Shown: piece by piece, positions 8,727 through 18,036 of the stretch
Layout of the letters: each line of letters starts with the position of its first letter
Position numbering within the stretch: position 1 is the first letter of the stretch
Source: Asticcacaulis sp. ZE23SCel15
Lineage (GTDB): Bacteria > Pseudomonadota > Alphaproteobacteria > Caulobacterales > Caulobacteraceae
NCBI RefSeq assembly: GCF_030505395.1
Contig: NZ_CP130044.1
Location: forward strand, 124,001 to 188,000
Direction of reading: 5' to 3'
DNA length: 64,000 nt
Program-made: the position numbers and the translations under genes
The notes under the pieces: generated by a model
Database searches by the model: none
What the model was told of the DNA's origin: nothing
What the model saw: only the letters and a program-made list of their open reading frames with translations

Positions 8727-8898
8727 TACTCCCCTGCCTGTGGCGGGGGAGGTGGCTGAGAGCGAAGCGATCAGACGGAGGGGGGCGGCCAGACACGCGA
8801 TACGTCGTTCTATTTAGTGCTTTATGGATAGCCTAAGAACCCCCACCACCCCTTTGCTTTGCAAAGCGGTCCCCCTCCCCGGCACGCCAGGGAGGTAT
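8727..8898. repeat. Two hairpin repeat units in a gene-free gap
   Basis: This gap between the methyltransferase and bfr genes holds two repeat units. One runs from CATACTCCCCTGCC to GACGGAGGGGGG (8727-8786). The other runs from AAGAACCCCCACCACC through GCTTTGCAAAGC to GGGAGGTAT (8834-8898). I see no gene in 8581-8910. Confidence 0.8.
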
Positions 8899-8910
8899 GA
8901 AACGAACTGA

Positions 8911-9396
8911 CTACCCCTCAGACTCGATTTCTTTCATCGCGCTTTGCAGGTAATTAGCCTCGCCCATCAGCTTGATCAGGCTAAGCTGGGTTTCCAGCCA
9001 GTCGATATGGTGCTCGGTATCGGACAGGATCTTCTTCAGCAGTTCACGGCTGACGTAATCGGCATGGTCTTCGCAATATTTGACGCCCGCCACCAGGTCG
9101 AGATGCCCGCGGGTTTCGACCGACAGATCGGCCTCTAAGCATTCTGTAATCGTCTCACCGATGCGCAGCTTATTCAGGTCCTGAAGGTTCGGCAGGCCCT
9201 CAAGGAAAAAGACCCGCTTGATGAGCATGTCGGCATGCTTCATCTCTTCGATCAATTCCTGATAGACGATCCGGCCGAGGTGATACAGACCCCAGTTTTC
9301 CAGCATCCGCGCATGGAGGAAATATTGATTGATCGCCGTCAGTTCGTTGGTCAGAACCTTATTCAGCAATTTGATGATGTCGGGATTGCCCTTCAT
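8911..9396 (-). CDS. bfr: Bacterioferritin
   Basis: Bacterioferritin forms a 24-subunit shell that stores iron as ferric mineral and binds heme between subunits. The product has the four-helix pattern, with ferroxidase ligands in NELTAINQYF, the EEMKHAD motif (which also supplies the heme-ligand Met), a central Glu in ECLEADLS, and DTEHHIDWLE near the end. The ATG at 9396 (MKGNPDIIKLLN) fits the family and gives 161 residues. bfd lies 45 bases upstream on the same strand, so storage and release genes are probably co-transcribed. Confidence 0.95.
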   Translation of the reverse strand: MKGNPDIIKLLNKVLTNELTAINQYFLHARMLENWGLYHLGRIVYQELIEEMKHADMLIKRVFFLEGLPNLQDLNKLRIGETITECLEADLSVETRGHLDLVAGVKYCEDHADYVSRELLKKILSDTEHHIDWLETQLSLIKLMGEANYLQSAMKEIESEG

Positions 9397-9441
9397 GGCA
9401 GCGCCTTTCAAAAACTAAAGGCACTGCAAACCTTCGCGCGC

Positions 9442-9627
9442 CTACTCTGCGGCGATCGCCATGACCGACTGCTGCTCAGCAATCATCTGACGAATGTCGC
9501 AGACACATTTGGCGCATTGGGCGCGGGTCTGGCAATGGTCAAAAACGGCTTTAGGGGTAATGGCCCCCGATAAAATCGCAGATTTGGCATCTCTTTCGCG
9601 AATTGCGTTACAATTACAAACGTACAC
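9442..9627 (-). CDS. bfd: Bacterioferritin-associated ferredoxin
   Basis: Bfd is a [2Fe-2S] protein that reduces the iron core of bacterioferritin so that iron can leave. The 61-residue product has the Fer2_BFD cysteine pattern CNC near the N terminus and CAKC around residues 38-41. The start is GTG at 9627, giving MYVCNCNAIRERD. It precedes bfr in one operon. Direct and inverted repeats lie 65-125 bases upstream and may be an iron-responsive operator. Confidence 0.92.
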   Translation of the reverse strand: MYVCNCNAIRERDAKSAILSGAITPKAVFDHCQTRAQCAKCVCDIRQMIAEQQSVMAIAAE

Positions 9628-9693
9628 GAGTAAACCTTACAGCCGTATTTGAGCGGATGACTATGCGAACAAGTCTCATATAGCTTAAGCCAG

Positions 9694-9752
9694 ACGCATT
9701 CGCAAGGTTTTTGAGAATGCGTGTCAAAGATTCGTGCAAATGCGTGGCAAAG
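9694..9752. promoter_or_regulatory. Repeat cluster, possible iron-responsive operator
   Basis: ACGCATTC (9694-9701) is inverted against GAATGCGT (9715-9722). AATGCGTGTCAAAG (9716-9729) is repeated as AATGCGTGGCAAAG (9739-9752), 23 bases on. The cluster sits between the divergent bfd-bfr operon and thiE. A Fur-like role is a guess from the neighbours. Confidence 0.4.
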
Positions 9753-9869
9753 CCTAATGGTTTTAAGCCTTTAACCGTGCCCCTAGCGGCGGCGGGCTAC
9801 CGGACAGGCGGCAACAGATCGCAATTTATGGATTTGCCGCCCATTAAAAAATATGTCATCGGACACCTT

Positions 9870-10526
9870 ATGACCCAGAAAGCCCCAAAATCAGCGCCGC
9901 CCCGAACCCCTTGTCAGATCTATCTGATCACGCCGCCGAAGATCGCTGACCTCAGCGCCTTTGCCCGCGATCTGGAGGCCGTGCTAGACGCCGCCCCGAT
10001 AGCGGCCCTGCAAATCCGTCTGAAAGACGCCACCGACTATGAGATTGTGGCCGCTTCAAAAGCCATCACGCCGATCGCCCACCAGCACGGCGTGGCTGTG
10101 ATCATGAACGACCGGGTGCCGCTGGTGAAGTCGCTGAAACTGGACGGCGTACATCTGGGCCAAAGCGATATGTCGCTGAAAGAAGCCCGCCAGATTTTGG
10201 GGCCAGACGCCATGATCGGCATTACCTGCCACAACAGCCGCCACCTGGCGATGGAAGCGGCGGAAAACAGCGCGGATTATGTGGCGTTCGGCGCGTTTTA
10301 CCCGACCTCGACCAAAGAGGTTCTTCATATGGCCGAGCTAGACACCTTAAGCATCTGGCAGGAAAGCATGGAAATCCCGTGCGTCGCCATTGGCGGGATC
10401 ACCGCCGAAACGGCCGCCGAAATCTACGCTGCCGGTGCCGACTTTATTGCCGTCTCCGGTGCGGTCTGGAATCACCCAGCCGGTCCAGTCGCGGGCATCA
10501 AGGCGCTGACGGCGGCGCTGGCTTAG
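9870..10526 (+). CDS. thiE: Thiamine-phosphate synthase (ThiE family)
   Basis: ThiE joins the thiazole and pyrimidine units to make thiamine phosphate. The 218-residue product shows the TIM-barrel motifs [54 protein letters not shown] and CVAIGGI. The ATG at 9870 was chosen; an open frame extends to 9711 but lacks family features. No TPP riboswitch was recognised in front of it. Its 3' end overlaps the antisense membrane-protein gene by 29 bases. Some members of this family are TenI-like regulators, so enzymatic function is probable, not proven. Confidence 0.85.
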   Translation: MTQKAPKSAPPRTPCQIYLITPPKIADLSAFARDLEAVLDAAPIAALQIRLKDATDYEIVAASKAITPIAHQHGVAVIMNDRVPLVKSLKLDGVHLGQSDMSLKEARQILGPDAMIGITCHNSRHLAMEAAENSADYVAFGAFYPTSTKEVLHMAELDTLSIWQESMEIPCVAIGGITAETAAEIYAAGADFIAVSGAVWNHPAGPVAGIKALTAALA

Positions 10527-11695
10527 GCGCGCATTTATCAACGCTGTAATACGGCCAGCCCAAAACTCCGTTATATAGATGAGCGCACACCGGTTCGGCG
10601 TGCCGCAGTGATTTGGCGAAACTGCGGGTAACGCCCACCCTCTGCACCTCGGTCACCGGCCCCCACGGCGGCAGTACGACATAGCTGGTGCTTTTCCGGC
10701 CCGTACCCGCTTTCACCTCGCTGGGCATGACCTCGTAAATTTGGGCCTCACGCGCGGGAAGGCTGTTGATCAGGCTCAAGGCACCAAAGGCATAGATAAA
10801 ATGCAGGACGAAGGCGACGGCGAGATACCATTTGGCTTTGCCGTCGCGGGACGTACGCGCAATCCATAAGGTCACGCAGGTCAGAAGAAATGCCCAGCCC
10901 AGTATGGCCCATTCATTGACTGGTCGTCCCGCATGAAAGCCCCAGAACCCGACCGGAACTAATGGCCAGATCGCAACCCATCTTAGATTCAATTTCGACA
11001 AGCCATTCGTAAAAATGGCCCATCGCCCCTGCGACAGAAAGGCTGCCGCCACTGTCAACACAGGTATGGCTATGCAGACATAAAGCAGAGCGGTATGCAC
11101 ACTAAAAAACACAAATGTAGAACCGGAAATAAGCCCTGACAGAACCGCTGCCCCGATGATCGTATTTTTGTCAGAACTGATCTTTTTAGCGCGGGCGGCC
11201 TCATCCGTCCCAAAGGCCGGATTGTTCAGCAAAAGCTGCTCTCGCGTGTCTTTGGCGGTTTCATCCAAATCGGGAAAGGCCGAAAACCAATCAATAAGTT
11301 TACTATCCAGTTCGCCCAAATAAGGAACTTTCACAGGCTCCAATTTGTCCTTCAGCTTAACCCCTATCGAGCCAAAGCCACTTGCACTGGGCCCCCATTG
11401 AAACGCCGTTATACACTGGCGATCAATCCTGGTTACTTTAAAGAGGCGACGGTACTCCAGATAGCCTGGATAAACCTTGAGGTATCCCCGCCAATGCAAC
11501 AACGGCATAAACATCAATCCGAAAAGAAAGAGTATTGCCATTGCCGCGTTAAACAACTGAACTGAAGGTCGCTCACCGAAACTAAAAAGGATGGTAAAAA
11601 AAAATCAGAAACAAAAAAACAGGGCTCAGCAGAACAAACTGCGCTTTCCGCCACCATGACGCCTTGTAAATATATGGATATTCTAGGTTTTCCAT
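10498..11695 (-). pseudogene. Multi-pass membrane protein gene with a frameshift
   Basis: I do not recognise the family. The intact part (from 11556, 352 residues) has about six membrane helices and a C-terminal soluble tail. Upstream, a clear coding start at 11695 (MENLEYPYIYKASWWRKAQF) runs through a first membrane helix, then into a stop after a run of nine A (11596-11604 on the plus strand). Removing one base from that run joins the two parts into a protein of about 398 residues. The ATG is 8 bases after the stop of the lipoprotein gene, so the two form an operon. Homopolymer miscall, slippage or real decay are all possible. Confidence 0.65.
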
Positions 11696-11703
11696 CACGC
11701 CCC

Positions 11704-12384
11704 TTACTCAGCCCCCTGCGGCCAGGTTAAGCGCAGTTCCGACACCACCGGCGCGACCTCTGCAAACGCTTTATCGTCACTACGCAGAGGATGATCGCCG
11801 CGCAAGGCTTCCGGCAAGGCGGCCTTATCCGGCACACCAAAGCGCAATTTCAGCGCACACCCGTCAAGGTGCGCCAGCTTACCGCCCCTGAAATCGACGA
11901 CCGTGCCGCCCGCTTCCCAGCCAAAGCCCATCAGCACAAAGGGCTTGCCATTGGCGGCCTCGACGGCTTTGAGCGTTGCACCCAGCCGCACACCACCGGG
12001 CCCCACCCATTCCGTCGCGGTGGGGGCCAAAGACAGATCCGACACCTGGGTCATGGCGGCGTCCCAGAACCACACCTCCCCCCGACGCTGCGGCATCTTG
12101 GGGTACAACACCACGGTGCGCGATACTTCGCCCTCAAGACCGCGGATGACATTGATGCGCGCCTGTCCGCGATAGATATCGGTTATCGCCTTGGCGCTTA
12201 AGCCTTTGGATACCGGCACGGTGCAGTTGAGGATGTTATTCTCGGACACACCTGCGGACATGGCGGCCTCGCTTATGGCGCGTTCAGCCACCGCGCCGGG
12301 CCCCAGTTCTTCGGGCTCAGGCTGGCGCGAACAGGCGGCCAACGCCAAAACCCCAACAATCAAATGGCCCGCCTTAAGCCCCAT
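11704..12384 (-). CDS. Hypothetical lipoprotein
   Basis: The N terminus (LKAGHLIVGVLALAAC) is a lipoprotein signal with the modified Cys at residue 18. The mature part of about 208 residues has no family I recognise. It contains a second half with GGVRLGATLKAVEAANGKPF and ends in a probable beta-rich region. It is translated just ahead of the frameshifted membrane protein gene, 8 bases apart, so the two may act together at the envelope. Confidence 0.7.
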   Translation of the reverse strand: MGLKAGHLIVGVLALAACSRQPEPEELGPGAVAERAISEAAMSAGVSENNILNCTVPVSKGLSAKAITDIYRGQARINVIRGLEGEVSRTVVLYPKMPQRRGEVWFWDAAMTQVSDLSLAPTATEWVGPGGVRLGATLKAVEAANGKPFVLMGFGWEAGGTVVDFRGGKLAHLDGCALKLRFGVPDKAALPEALRGDHPLRSDDKAFAEVAPVVSELRLTWPQGAE

Positions 12385-12409
12385 ACTTAACCCTTTATCT
12401 TCTCCTCCC

Positions 12410-12427
12410 TACGCAGTGGGGAGGAGG
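12410..12427. repeat. Fragment of the dispersed hairpin repeat
   Basis: A single hairpin, CTCCTCCCTACGCAGTGGGGAGGAGG, matches the outer module of the dispersed repeats. The second module is absent. It lies between the divergent lipoprotein and efp genes. Confidence 0.6.
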
Positions 12428-12612
12428 AAGGCCGCACAACTCACTTCGTCATTAAAGCTAAACTATTGCACATCCCTAAACAGCGCTTTCCCAGCTTAGG
12501 CGAACCTACAGGATCGCCCCCTTGCCTTTGCAGCCCTTTGCGCGTAGTAACGCGCGCAAGCTTTTTTCGGCTGCGCGTGGTGCGCGGCTCTTTCTTTGAC
12601 AAGTCGTATCTC

Positions 12613-13182
12613 ATGCCCAAAATTAACGCGAACACCATCAAACCCGGTATGGTTCTCGAATATCAGGGCGGTCTGTGGACCGTCGTGAAGACCGCTCACG
12701 TAAAGCCCGGTAAGGGCGGCGCCTTTGCTCAGGTCGAGCTGAAGAACCTGATCACCGGCACCAAGCTGAATGAACGTCTGCGCTCCGAAGATACGGTCGA
12801 TCGCGTTACCCTGGAGCAAAAAGATCACCTCTACCTGTTTGAAGACGGCGACATGCTGGTGTTCATGGATCAGGAAAACTACGAACAAATCAGCCTGCAT
12901 AAGGATTGGGTCGGCGAAGACCAGATCCAGTACCTGCATGACGGCATGGTCGTGATCCTTGAGTTCCACGACGAGCGCCCGATCTCGATTACCCTGCCCG
13001 ACACCGTGATCCTTGAGGTCGTGGAAACCGAGCCGACCATCAAGGGCCAGACCGCGTCATCGTCCTATAAGCCCGCCAAGGCCTCCAACGGTATGCGCGT
13101 CATGATCCCGCCGTTCATGGGCGTGGGTGAACGCATCGTGGTCGCCACCGAAAACGGCGAATATATGAAGCGCGCTGATTAA
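12613..13182 (+). CDS. efp: Elongation factor P
   Basis: EF-P enters stalled ribosomes at polyproline stretches and restores peptide bond formation. The 189-residue product has all three beta domains and the conserved loop KPGKGGAF, whose Lys34 is the usual site of lysylation. The C terminus ends in [20 protein letters not shown], as in the family. I chose the ATG at 12613 ([13 protein letters not shown]); the frame stays open for 49 codons upstream without homology. It is followed by suhB after a repeat-filled gap. Confidence 0.96.
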   Translation: MPKINANTIKPGMVLEYQGGLWTVVKTAHVKPGKGGAFAQVELKNLITGTKLNERLRSEDTVDRVTLEQKDHLYLFEDGDMLVFMDQENYEQISLHKDWVGEDQIQYLHDGMVVILEFHDERPISITLPDTVILEVVETEPTIKGQTASSSYKPAKASNGMRVMIPPFMGVGERIVVATENGEYMKRAD

Positions 13183-13191
13183 ACACCCATT

Positions 13192-13316
13192 TCTCCTCCT
13201 CTGCGTGCGGGGGAGGTGTCATTGAGCCTGCGAAAATGACGGAGGGGGCATCCACGGCTGGAAGCCCCCTCCACCGCTTCGCGGTCCCCCTCCCCCGTAA
13301 AAACGGGGGCGGAGAA
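13192..13316. repeat. Dispersed bipartite hairpin repeat, two units
   Basis: The first unit reads CTCCTCCTCTGCGTGCGGGG, AGGTGTCATT, then ATGACGGAGGGGG. The second reads GCCCCCTCCACCGCTTCGC, GGTCCCCCTCCCCCG, then CGGGGGCGGAG. They fill the efp-suhB gap, so they are transcribed if the two genes share a message. Confidence 0.8.
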
Positions 13317-13331
13317 TAAAAGGAATTTCAC

Positions 13332-14123
13332 ATGATCCTGCAATCCTCCCTCATCCAGGTCATGGTCGCTTCGGTACGTAAGTCGCTGAAGGGCATCTCG
13401 CGCGACTTCGGCGAAGTGACCGAACTTCAGGTCTCGCGCAAAGGCCCCGGCGATTTCGTCACCGCCGCCGATAAGCGCGTCGAAGCTGCCCTGTTCGAAG
13501 AACTGACCCGCGTGCGCCCCGGCTATGGCTTCCTCGGCGAAGAACAGGGCATGATCGAAGGCACCGACAAGTCCCACACCTGGATTGTTGACCCGATCGA
13601 CGGCACCACCAACTTCATGCACGGCATCCCGCATTTTGCCTGCACGGTCGCGTTGGAGCGCAGCGGTGAAATCGTCGCCGGTGTCACCTATAACCCGATC
13701 ACCAACGACCTGTACTGGGCCGAAAAGGGCAAGGGTGCGTACCACAACGACCGCCGCCTGCGCGTCTCATCGCGTAAGCAACTGGACGAAACCGTGATTG
13801 CCACGGGTCTGCCGTTCATCGGTAAGGCCGGTCACACCCAGGCCCTGAAAGAGCTGCACCAGATCATGCAGCGCACCGCCGGCATCCGCCGCATGGGCGC
13901 CTGCTCGCTTGATCTGGCTATGGTCGCCGCCGGTCAATATGACGGCTACTGGGAACGCGGTTTGAAGCCGTGGGATATGGCCGCAGGCCTTTTGCTGGTG
14001 GCGGAAGCTGGCGGCAAGGTCACCTCGATTGAAAACGACAACTCGCCGATGAAAACCGGTGAATTGCTGGCCACCAACTTAGAGCTCTATCCGCAACTGC
14101 TGGATAAGCTGAAGATCGGCTAA
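13332..14123 (+). CDS. suhB: Inositol-1-monophosphatase family protein
   Basis: This family removes phosphate from inositol monophosphate and related sugars with Mg2+. The 263-residue product carries the metal-site motifs GEEQG (about residues 67-71), WIVDPIDGTTNFMHG (84-98), and late WDMAAGLLLVAEAGG. The start ATG at 13332 follows an AAAGGA ribosome-binding site. In enterobacteria SuhB also binds the transcription antitermination complex; whether that applies here is unknown. Confidence 0.9.
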   Translation: MILQSSLIQVMVASVRKSLKGISRDFGEVTELQVSRKGPGDFVTAADKRVEAALFEELTRVRPGYGFLGEEQGMIEGTDKSHTWIVDPIDGTTNFMHGIPHFACTVALERSGEIVAGVTYNPITNDLYWAEKGKGAYHNDRRLRVSSRKQLDETVIATGLPFIGKAGHTQALKELHQIMQRTAGIRRMGACSLDLAMVAAGQYDGYWERGLKPWDMAAGLLLVAEAGGKVTSIENDNSPMKTGELLATNLELYPQLLDKLKIG

Positions 14124-14205
14124 TCACAGCCGTGCCCTTGACATTTCTTATGCTCGGCCTGCCAATGTAGCGCTAACATAACGAAAAATGTCTACGGGAA
14201 GCGCT

Positions 14206-15177
14206 ATGATGATAACACGTCGATCGGGCCTGAAAATGGCTTTCGGAATGGGGGCTGCCGTGTGTGCGGCCCCGATCACCGCCCTGGCCGATAGCGGCAT
14301 CCGCATATTAGGCGGCGCGGGCGACCTGCTCGGCGAAGGGCCGCTATGGTCGGCGGATACCGGTCGGATATTCTGGGTCAATATCGCCGCCCAGAAAATC
14401 TATGCGCTGAACCTCAAGACCAAAGCCTTGCAGACGTGGGATGCGCCGAAACCCGTCTGTTATCTGGCCGAACGCAAAAGGGGCGGCATGATCGCGGGCC
14501 TCAGCGACGGGGTTTATGCGTTTGATGAAAAGACTTCGGCCTTCACCCTGCTGATGCGCCCCGAAGACCGCACAGATACCCGCCTCAATGACGGTAAGGT
14601 CGATGCCAAAGGCCGCCTGTGGACCGGCACCATGCATGTGCCGTGGAAAGAAAAAGTCGGGGCCTTTTACCGCGTTGATACTGATCTTACGGCCCATAAG
14701 GTTGACGGCCCGTACCTGTGCACCAATGGCCCGACCTTTAGCCCGGATTTGAAGCGACTGTGGCACGTCGAATCCTTTGATAAGGTCGTCTATGTCTTTG
14801 ATGTCGCCGATGACGGCACACTCAGCAATAAGCAGGTGTTTTTAGATTTCAAGGCGCACGAGGCCGATGGCTGGGGCGGGCCGGATGGTATGGCCACCGA
14901 CGTCAAGGGCGGGGTGTGGATCGCCCATTACGGTGGCGGGCGCATCAGCCGCTTTTTCCCCGACGGCAAGCTCGATTTTCAGGTCAAACTGCCTGCCAGC
15001 CAGATCACCAGCCTGACCTTTGGTGGCGATAAGCTGGATCACCTCTATGTCAGTTCAGCGGCGCAGTTTCTGCCCGAAGGCGCGCCGGACAAGGCCCTGG
15101 CCGGTGCACTGTTTGAGGTGCCCCCGTCCCTCTTGCGCGGTCATATAGGTTTGCCGACCAACAAGTTTGGGGGGTAA
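14206..15177 (+). CDS. Exported SMP-30/gluconolactonase-like enzyme
   Basis: The protein opens with a Tat signal (ITRRSGLKMAFGMGAAVCAA) and should act in the periplasm. The mature part has the SMP-30/gluconolactonase/LRE six-bladed propeller pattern: LLGEGPLWSADTGRIFWVNI, the metal-site region DTRLNDGKVDAKGRLWTGTMH, and WGGPDGMATDVKGGVWIAHYGGG. Such enzymes open sugar lactones. The ATG at 14206, preceded by GGGAAG, is favoured over 14188. The substrate is not evident from the neighbours. Confidence 0.85.
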   Translation: MMITRRSGLKMAFGMGAAVCAAPITALADSGIRILGGAGDLLGEGPLWSADTGRIFWVNIAAQKIYALNLKTKALQTWDAPKPVCYLAERKRGGMIAGLSDGVYAFDEKTSAFTLLMRPEDRTDTRLNDGKVDAKGRLWTGTMHVPWKEKVGAFYRVDTDLTAHKVDGPYLCTNGPTFSPDLKRLWHVESFDKVVYVFDVADDGTLSNKQVFLDFKAHEADGWGGPDGMATDVKGGVWIAHYGGGRISRFFPDGKLDFQVKLPASQITSLTFGGDKLDHLYVSSAAQFLPEGAPDKALAGALFEVPPSLLRGHIGLPTNKFGG

Positions 15178-15181
15178 CATC

Positions 15182-15327
15182 TTATACTCCCCCAGCGTGC
15201 TGGGGGAGGTGGCTGTGAGCGCAGCGAACAGACGGTGGGGGGCAGCGCCGAAGTACCCCCACCACCACATCTCGTTTGCTATGCAAACTTCGTGCGGTCC
15301 CCCTCCCCGGCACGCCGGGGAGGTATA
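15182..15327. repeat. Dispersed bipartite hairpin repeat, two units
   Basis: The left unit is ATACTCCCCCAGCGTGCTGG, GGGAGGTGGC, then ACAGACGGTGGGGGG. The right unit is TACCCCCACCACCAC, TTTGCTATGCAAA, GGTCCCCCTCCCC, then CGGGGAGGTATAAT. They separate two convergent genes. Confidence 0.8.
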
Positions 15328-15331
15328 ATTA

Positions 15332-17227
15332 TTATCCTGCGTTAAACTGCAACTCGGCCAGTCGCGCATAAAGCCCGCCGCGGGCCACAAGCTCATCATG
15401 GGTGCCGCTCTCAACCACCTTACCGCCATCCATGACCACGATCCGGTCAGCCTTAAGCACGGTCGCTAAGCGGTGCGCGATCACCAAGGTCGTGCGCGTC
15501 GTCATCGCTTCATTAAGCGCCGCCTGCACCAGCCGTTCATTCTCGGCATCGAGCGCGCTGGTAGCCTCATCCAGCAGCAGGATCGGCGCATCGCGCACCA
15601 GAGCCCGCGCAATCGACAGGCGCTGTTTCTGACCGCCGGACAACGATTTGGCGCGCTCACCTAACGGCTGATTGAACCCTTCCGGCAGGGCCTCGATGAA
15701 CCCAAGCGCCTGCGCACGGGTTGCCGCCGCGCGGATATCATCATCGGTCGCGGCCGCATTGCCAAAGCGGATATTGTCAGCCGCCGAGCCGGAAAACAGC
15801 GATGCATCCTGCGCCACCAGCGACAGGCGCTCACGCACCGCCTTGGGGTCGGCTTGTGCGATATCGACGCCGTCCATGAAAATATGGCCGCTGACCGGCT
15901 CATAATAGCGCAGCAACAGCTTAAAGACCGTCGATTTACCCGCCCCTGATGGCCCCACCAGTGCCACGGTTTCCCCCGGTTTAACCTCCAGCGAAAAGCC
16001 ATCCAGCACCGGCAGATCGGGCCGCGACGGATAGCCAAAGACGATATTGTCAAACCGGACATGGCCCATCGGCGGCACCGGCAACGCGACCGGATGGGCG
16101 GGCGCCTTGATGCCCGGTTCAGCACTCAAAAGCTCATCAATCCGGCTCATCGCCCCGGCCGCTTTTTGGACATCGCCCCAGGTTTCCGACAACGACCCAA
16201 CCGCCCCCGCCACCAGCACCGACAGGATCACGAACTGGATCAACGCGCCCTCGGTCATGTCGCCGTCCATGACCGCATTGGCCCCCAGCCACAGCACGAA
16301 CGCCACCCCGCCAAAGACTAGCGAAATCACCAACGCCGTCATGATCGCCCGCGCCCGCATCCTTTGTTGGGAGGTCGCATAGGCTTCATCGACCGCGCCG
16401 GAAAACTTGGTCTTGGCAAAGGCTTCGCGCACAAAGGCCTGCACGGTTTCCAGCGCATCGAGCGTCTCGGCCGCAAAACCGACGGCCTGCGCGAAACTGT
16501 CCTGAGACTTGCGCGTCAGCCGCCCGACGCTGCGCCCAAAGGTAAACAGCGGCACCAGCACGAACGGAAAAATCAGCAGCACTAGCCCGGTCAATTTGGG
16601 GCTGACAAACATCAACAGCGTCAACCCGCCGATGAAGCTCAGGGCGTTCCTGAGCGCGATTGAAATGGCCGAGGACACCAGCGTGTCGATGATCTGAAGA
16701 TCGGTCGTCAGGCGCGACACCACCTCACCCGTGCGGATTTTCAGGAAGAAACCGGGATCAAGCCCAAGGATATGACCGAACACATCCTGACGCAGATTAG
16801 CGACCACCCGCTCGCCCAGTTTGGTGATATAATAGTACCGCAGCGCCGTGGATATGGCCAGCATGATCGCCACTCCTGCCAGCACCAGAAACCAACGGTT
16901 CAGTTCCGCCGCATTGCCGGAGCCAAAGCCGTTGTCGATCAGAAACCGCGACGCGCCCGTAAGCCCCAGAGTGGCCGCCGATGACAGCAGCAGAAACAAC
17001 ACCGCAAACCCGGCATCAACCTTTTGCCGCAACAGATAAGGCACCAGTCGTTTCAGGGGGCTAAGGTCGCGGGTTTTGGCCCGGCCACTGGCGGCTTGGG
17101 ATAATTGCGAGACCAGTTCGCTGCCCGATCCGGGGCGGTCAGTTAGGGCGGTGTCGGGGGACGGAGATGAGCTAGCTTGCATGACGGCGCTGTTTACAGA
17201 GGAATGGCTTGCACCGCAACGGCTCAT
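15332..17227 (-). CDS. ABC exporter, fused membrane and ATPase domains
   Basis: This is a 631-residue half-exporter with six membrane helices (about residues 55-340) fused to one ATPase domain. The ATPase has Walker A GPSGAGKST, signature LSGGQKQRLSIARAL, and Walker B ILLLDEATSALD followed by the H-loop VIAHRL. It resembles the MsbA/LapB-type lipid and drug exporters and would work as a homodimer. The cargo cannot be read from sequence. The ATG at 17182 (MQASSSPSPD) is a shorter start that drops 15 residues. It diverges from rpmE. Confidence 0.85.
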   Translation of the reverse strand: MSRCGASHSSVNSAVMQASSSPSPDTALTDRPGSGSELVSQLSQAASGRAKTRDLSPLKRLVPYLLRQKVDAGFAVLFLLLSSAATLGLTGASRFLIDNGFGSGNAAELNRWFLVLAGVAIMLAISTALRYYYITKLGERVVANLRQDVFGHILGLDPGFFLKIRTGEVVSRLTTDLQIIDTLVSSAISIALRNALSFIGGLTLLMFVSPKLTGLVLLIFPFVLVPLFTFGRSVGRLTRKSQDSFAQAVGFAAETLDALETVQAFVREAFAKTKFSGAVDEAYATSQQRMRARAIMTALVISLVFGGVAFVLWLGANAVMDGDMTEGALIQFVILSVLVAGAVGSLSETWGDVQKAAGAMSRIDELLSAEPGIKAPAHPVALPVPPMGHVRFDNIVFGYPSRPDLPVLDGFSLEVKPGETVALVGPSGAGKSTVFKLLLRYYEPVSGHIFMDGVDIAQADPKAVRERLSLVAQDASLFSGSAADNIRFGNAAATDDDIRAAATRAQALGFIEALPEGFNQPLGERAKSLSGGQKQRLSIARALVRDAPILLLDEATSALDAENERLVQAALNEAMTTRTTLVIAHRLATVLKADRIVVMDGGKVVESGTHDELVARGGLYARLAELQFNAG

Positions 17228-17334
17228 GATGTAATGACCCCGATCTGGATTTCAGCCCCAAAGATGGTCTTTGGCAGCTTAACCCTTTTTGCGCGTCCGC
17301 GAACATGCTGGCCGGACGTATCAAGGAACATAAA

Positions 17335-17559
17335 ATGAAAAAAGATGGTCACCCCGATTATCACTGGATCACCGTCACCCTGACGGATGGGTCTTCGTAT
17401 CAGACGCGCTCCACCTACGGCAAAGAAGGCGCTGTCTTAAACCTCGACATCGATCCGCGCACTCACCCGGCCTGGACCGGTGGCGCCAACACCCTGCTTG
17501 ACCGCGCCGGCCGCGTGTCCCGCTTCAACAACAAGTTCGGCGGCTTCCTCAAGAAATAG
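17335..17559 (+). CDS. rpmE: 50S ribosomal protein L31
   Basis: L31 sits at the bridge between ribosomal subunits. The 74-residue product begins [19 protein letters not shown] and contains [26 protein letters not shown], the L31 signature. It lacks the zinc-binding cysteines, so it is the Cys-free form. The ATG at 17335 matches the family; upstream codons from 17305 do not. A strong intrinsic terminator follows. Confidence 0.95.
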   Translation: MKKDGHPDYHWITVTLTDGSSYQTRSTYGKEGAVLNLDIDPRTHPAWTGGANTLLDRAGRVSRFNNKFGGFLKK

Positions 17560-17593
17560 GGTGCCACGGGCACCTTTTGAACTTAGGTTCTTT

Positions 17594-17628
17594 AAATCCG
17601 GCTCAGGGCAACTTGAGCCGGATTTTTT
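17594..17628 (+). terminator. Rho-independent terminator of rpmE
   Basis: AAATCCGGCTCA (17594-17605) pairs with TGAGCCGGATTT (17614-17625) around an 8-base loop and runs into six T residues. This 12-bp perfect stem ends the rpmE message 14 bases before the next start codon. Confidence 0.9.
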
Positions 17629-17641
17629 GTGGGGAGATTAC

Positions 17642-18016
17642 ATGAAAATCAGATGGGACTACGCCGCCGCAACTCTGGCCGTGTTTGTCGTGGAACTGGC
17701 TATTGCGCTGTTCATCAACGACACATTTATCCGCCCCCATTTCGGCAATTCCCTGGCGGTTGTTCTGGTGTATCTGGCCATTCGCACAGTTACGCCATGG
17801 ACAATCGTTCCGTGCACGGGAATTGCGCTGAGTTTTGCCATCGCTATTGAGCTAGGGCAACTCTTCCAAATCCGTGAGCTGTTGCAATTGCCTGACAACG
17901 CGCTGGTCAGTTTTACACTCGGCGGCTTTTTTGATCTTAAGGACGTGGCGGCCTATGTGGCTGGCGCACTATTCGTCATCGCCGGTGAAGCCCTGCGGCG
18001 GCAGCGTCTGATTTGA
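17642..18016 (+). CDS. DUF2809 family small membrane protein
   Basis: The 124-residue protein has four membrane helices and fits the DUF2809 pattern: IRPHFGNSLAVVLVYLAIRTV in the middle and a late FDLKDVAAYVAGALF. Members are integral membrane proteins of unknown function. The start ATG at 17642 follows a GGGGAG ribosome-binding site, just beyond the rpmE terminator. The frame is open upstream but overlaps rpmE in another frame. Confidence 0.8.
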   Translation: MKIRWDYAAATLAVFVVELAIALFINDTFIRPHFGNSLAVVLVYLAIRTVTPWTIVPCTGIALSFAIAIELGQLFQIRELLQLPDNALVSFTLGGFFDLKDVAAYVAGALFVIAGEALRRQRLI

Positions 18017-18036
18017 TTTCGTGTTAAGACGCAGCT

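Noticed and set aside
9711-9869. N-terminal extension of thiE
   Set aside because: The added 53 residues lack family support and run across the likely operator region; the ATG at 9870 fits better.
9870-10526. TPP riboswitch before thiE
   Set aside because: No CTGAGA-type THI-box sequence is present upstream.
12466-12612. N-terminal extension of efp
   Set aside because: EF-P homology begins exactly at 12613; the upstream codons are not conserved in character.
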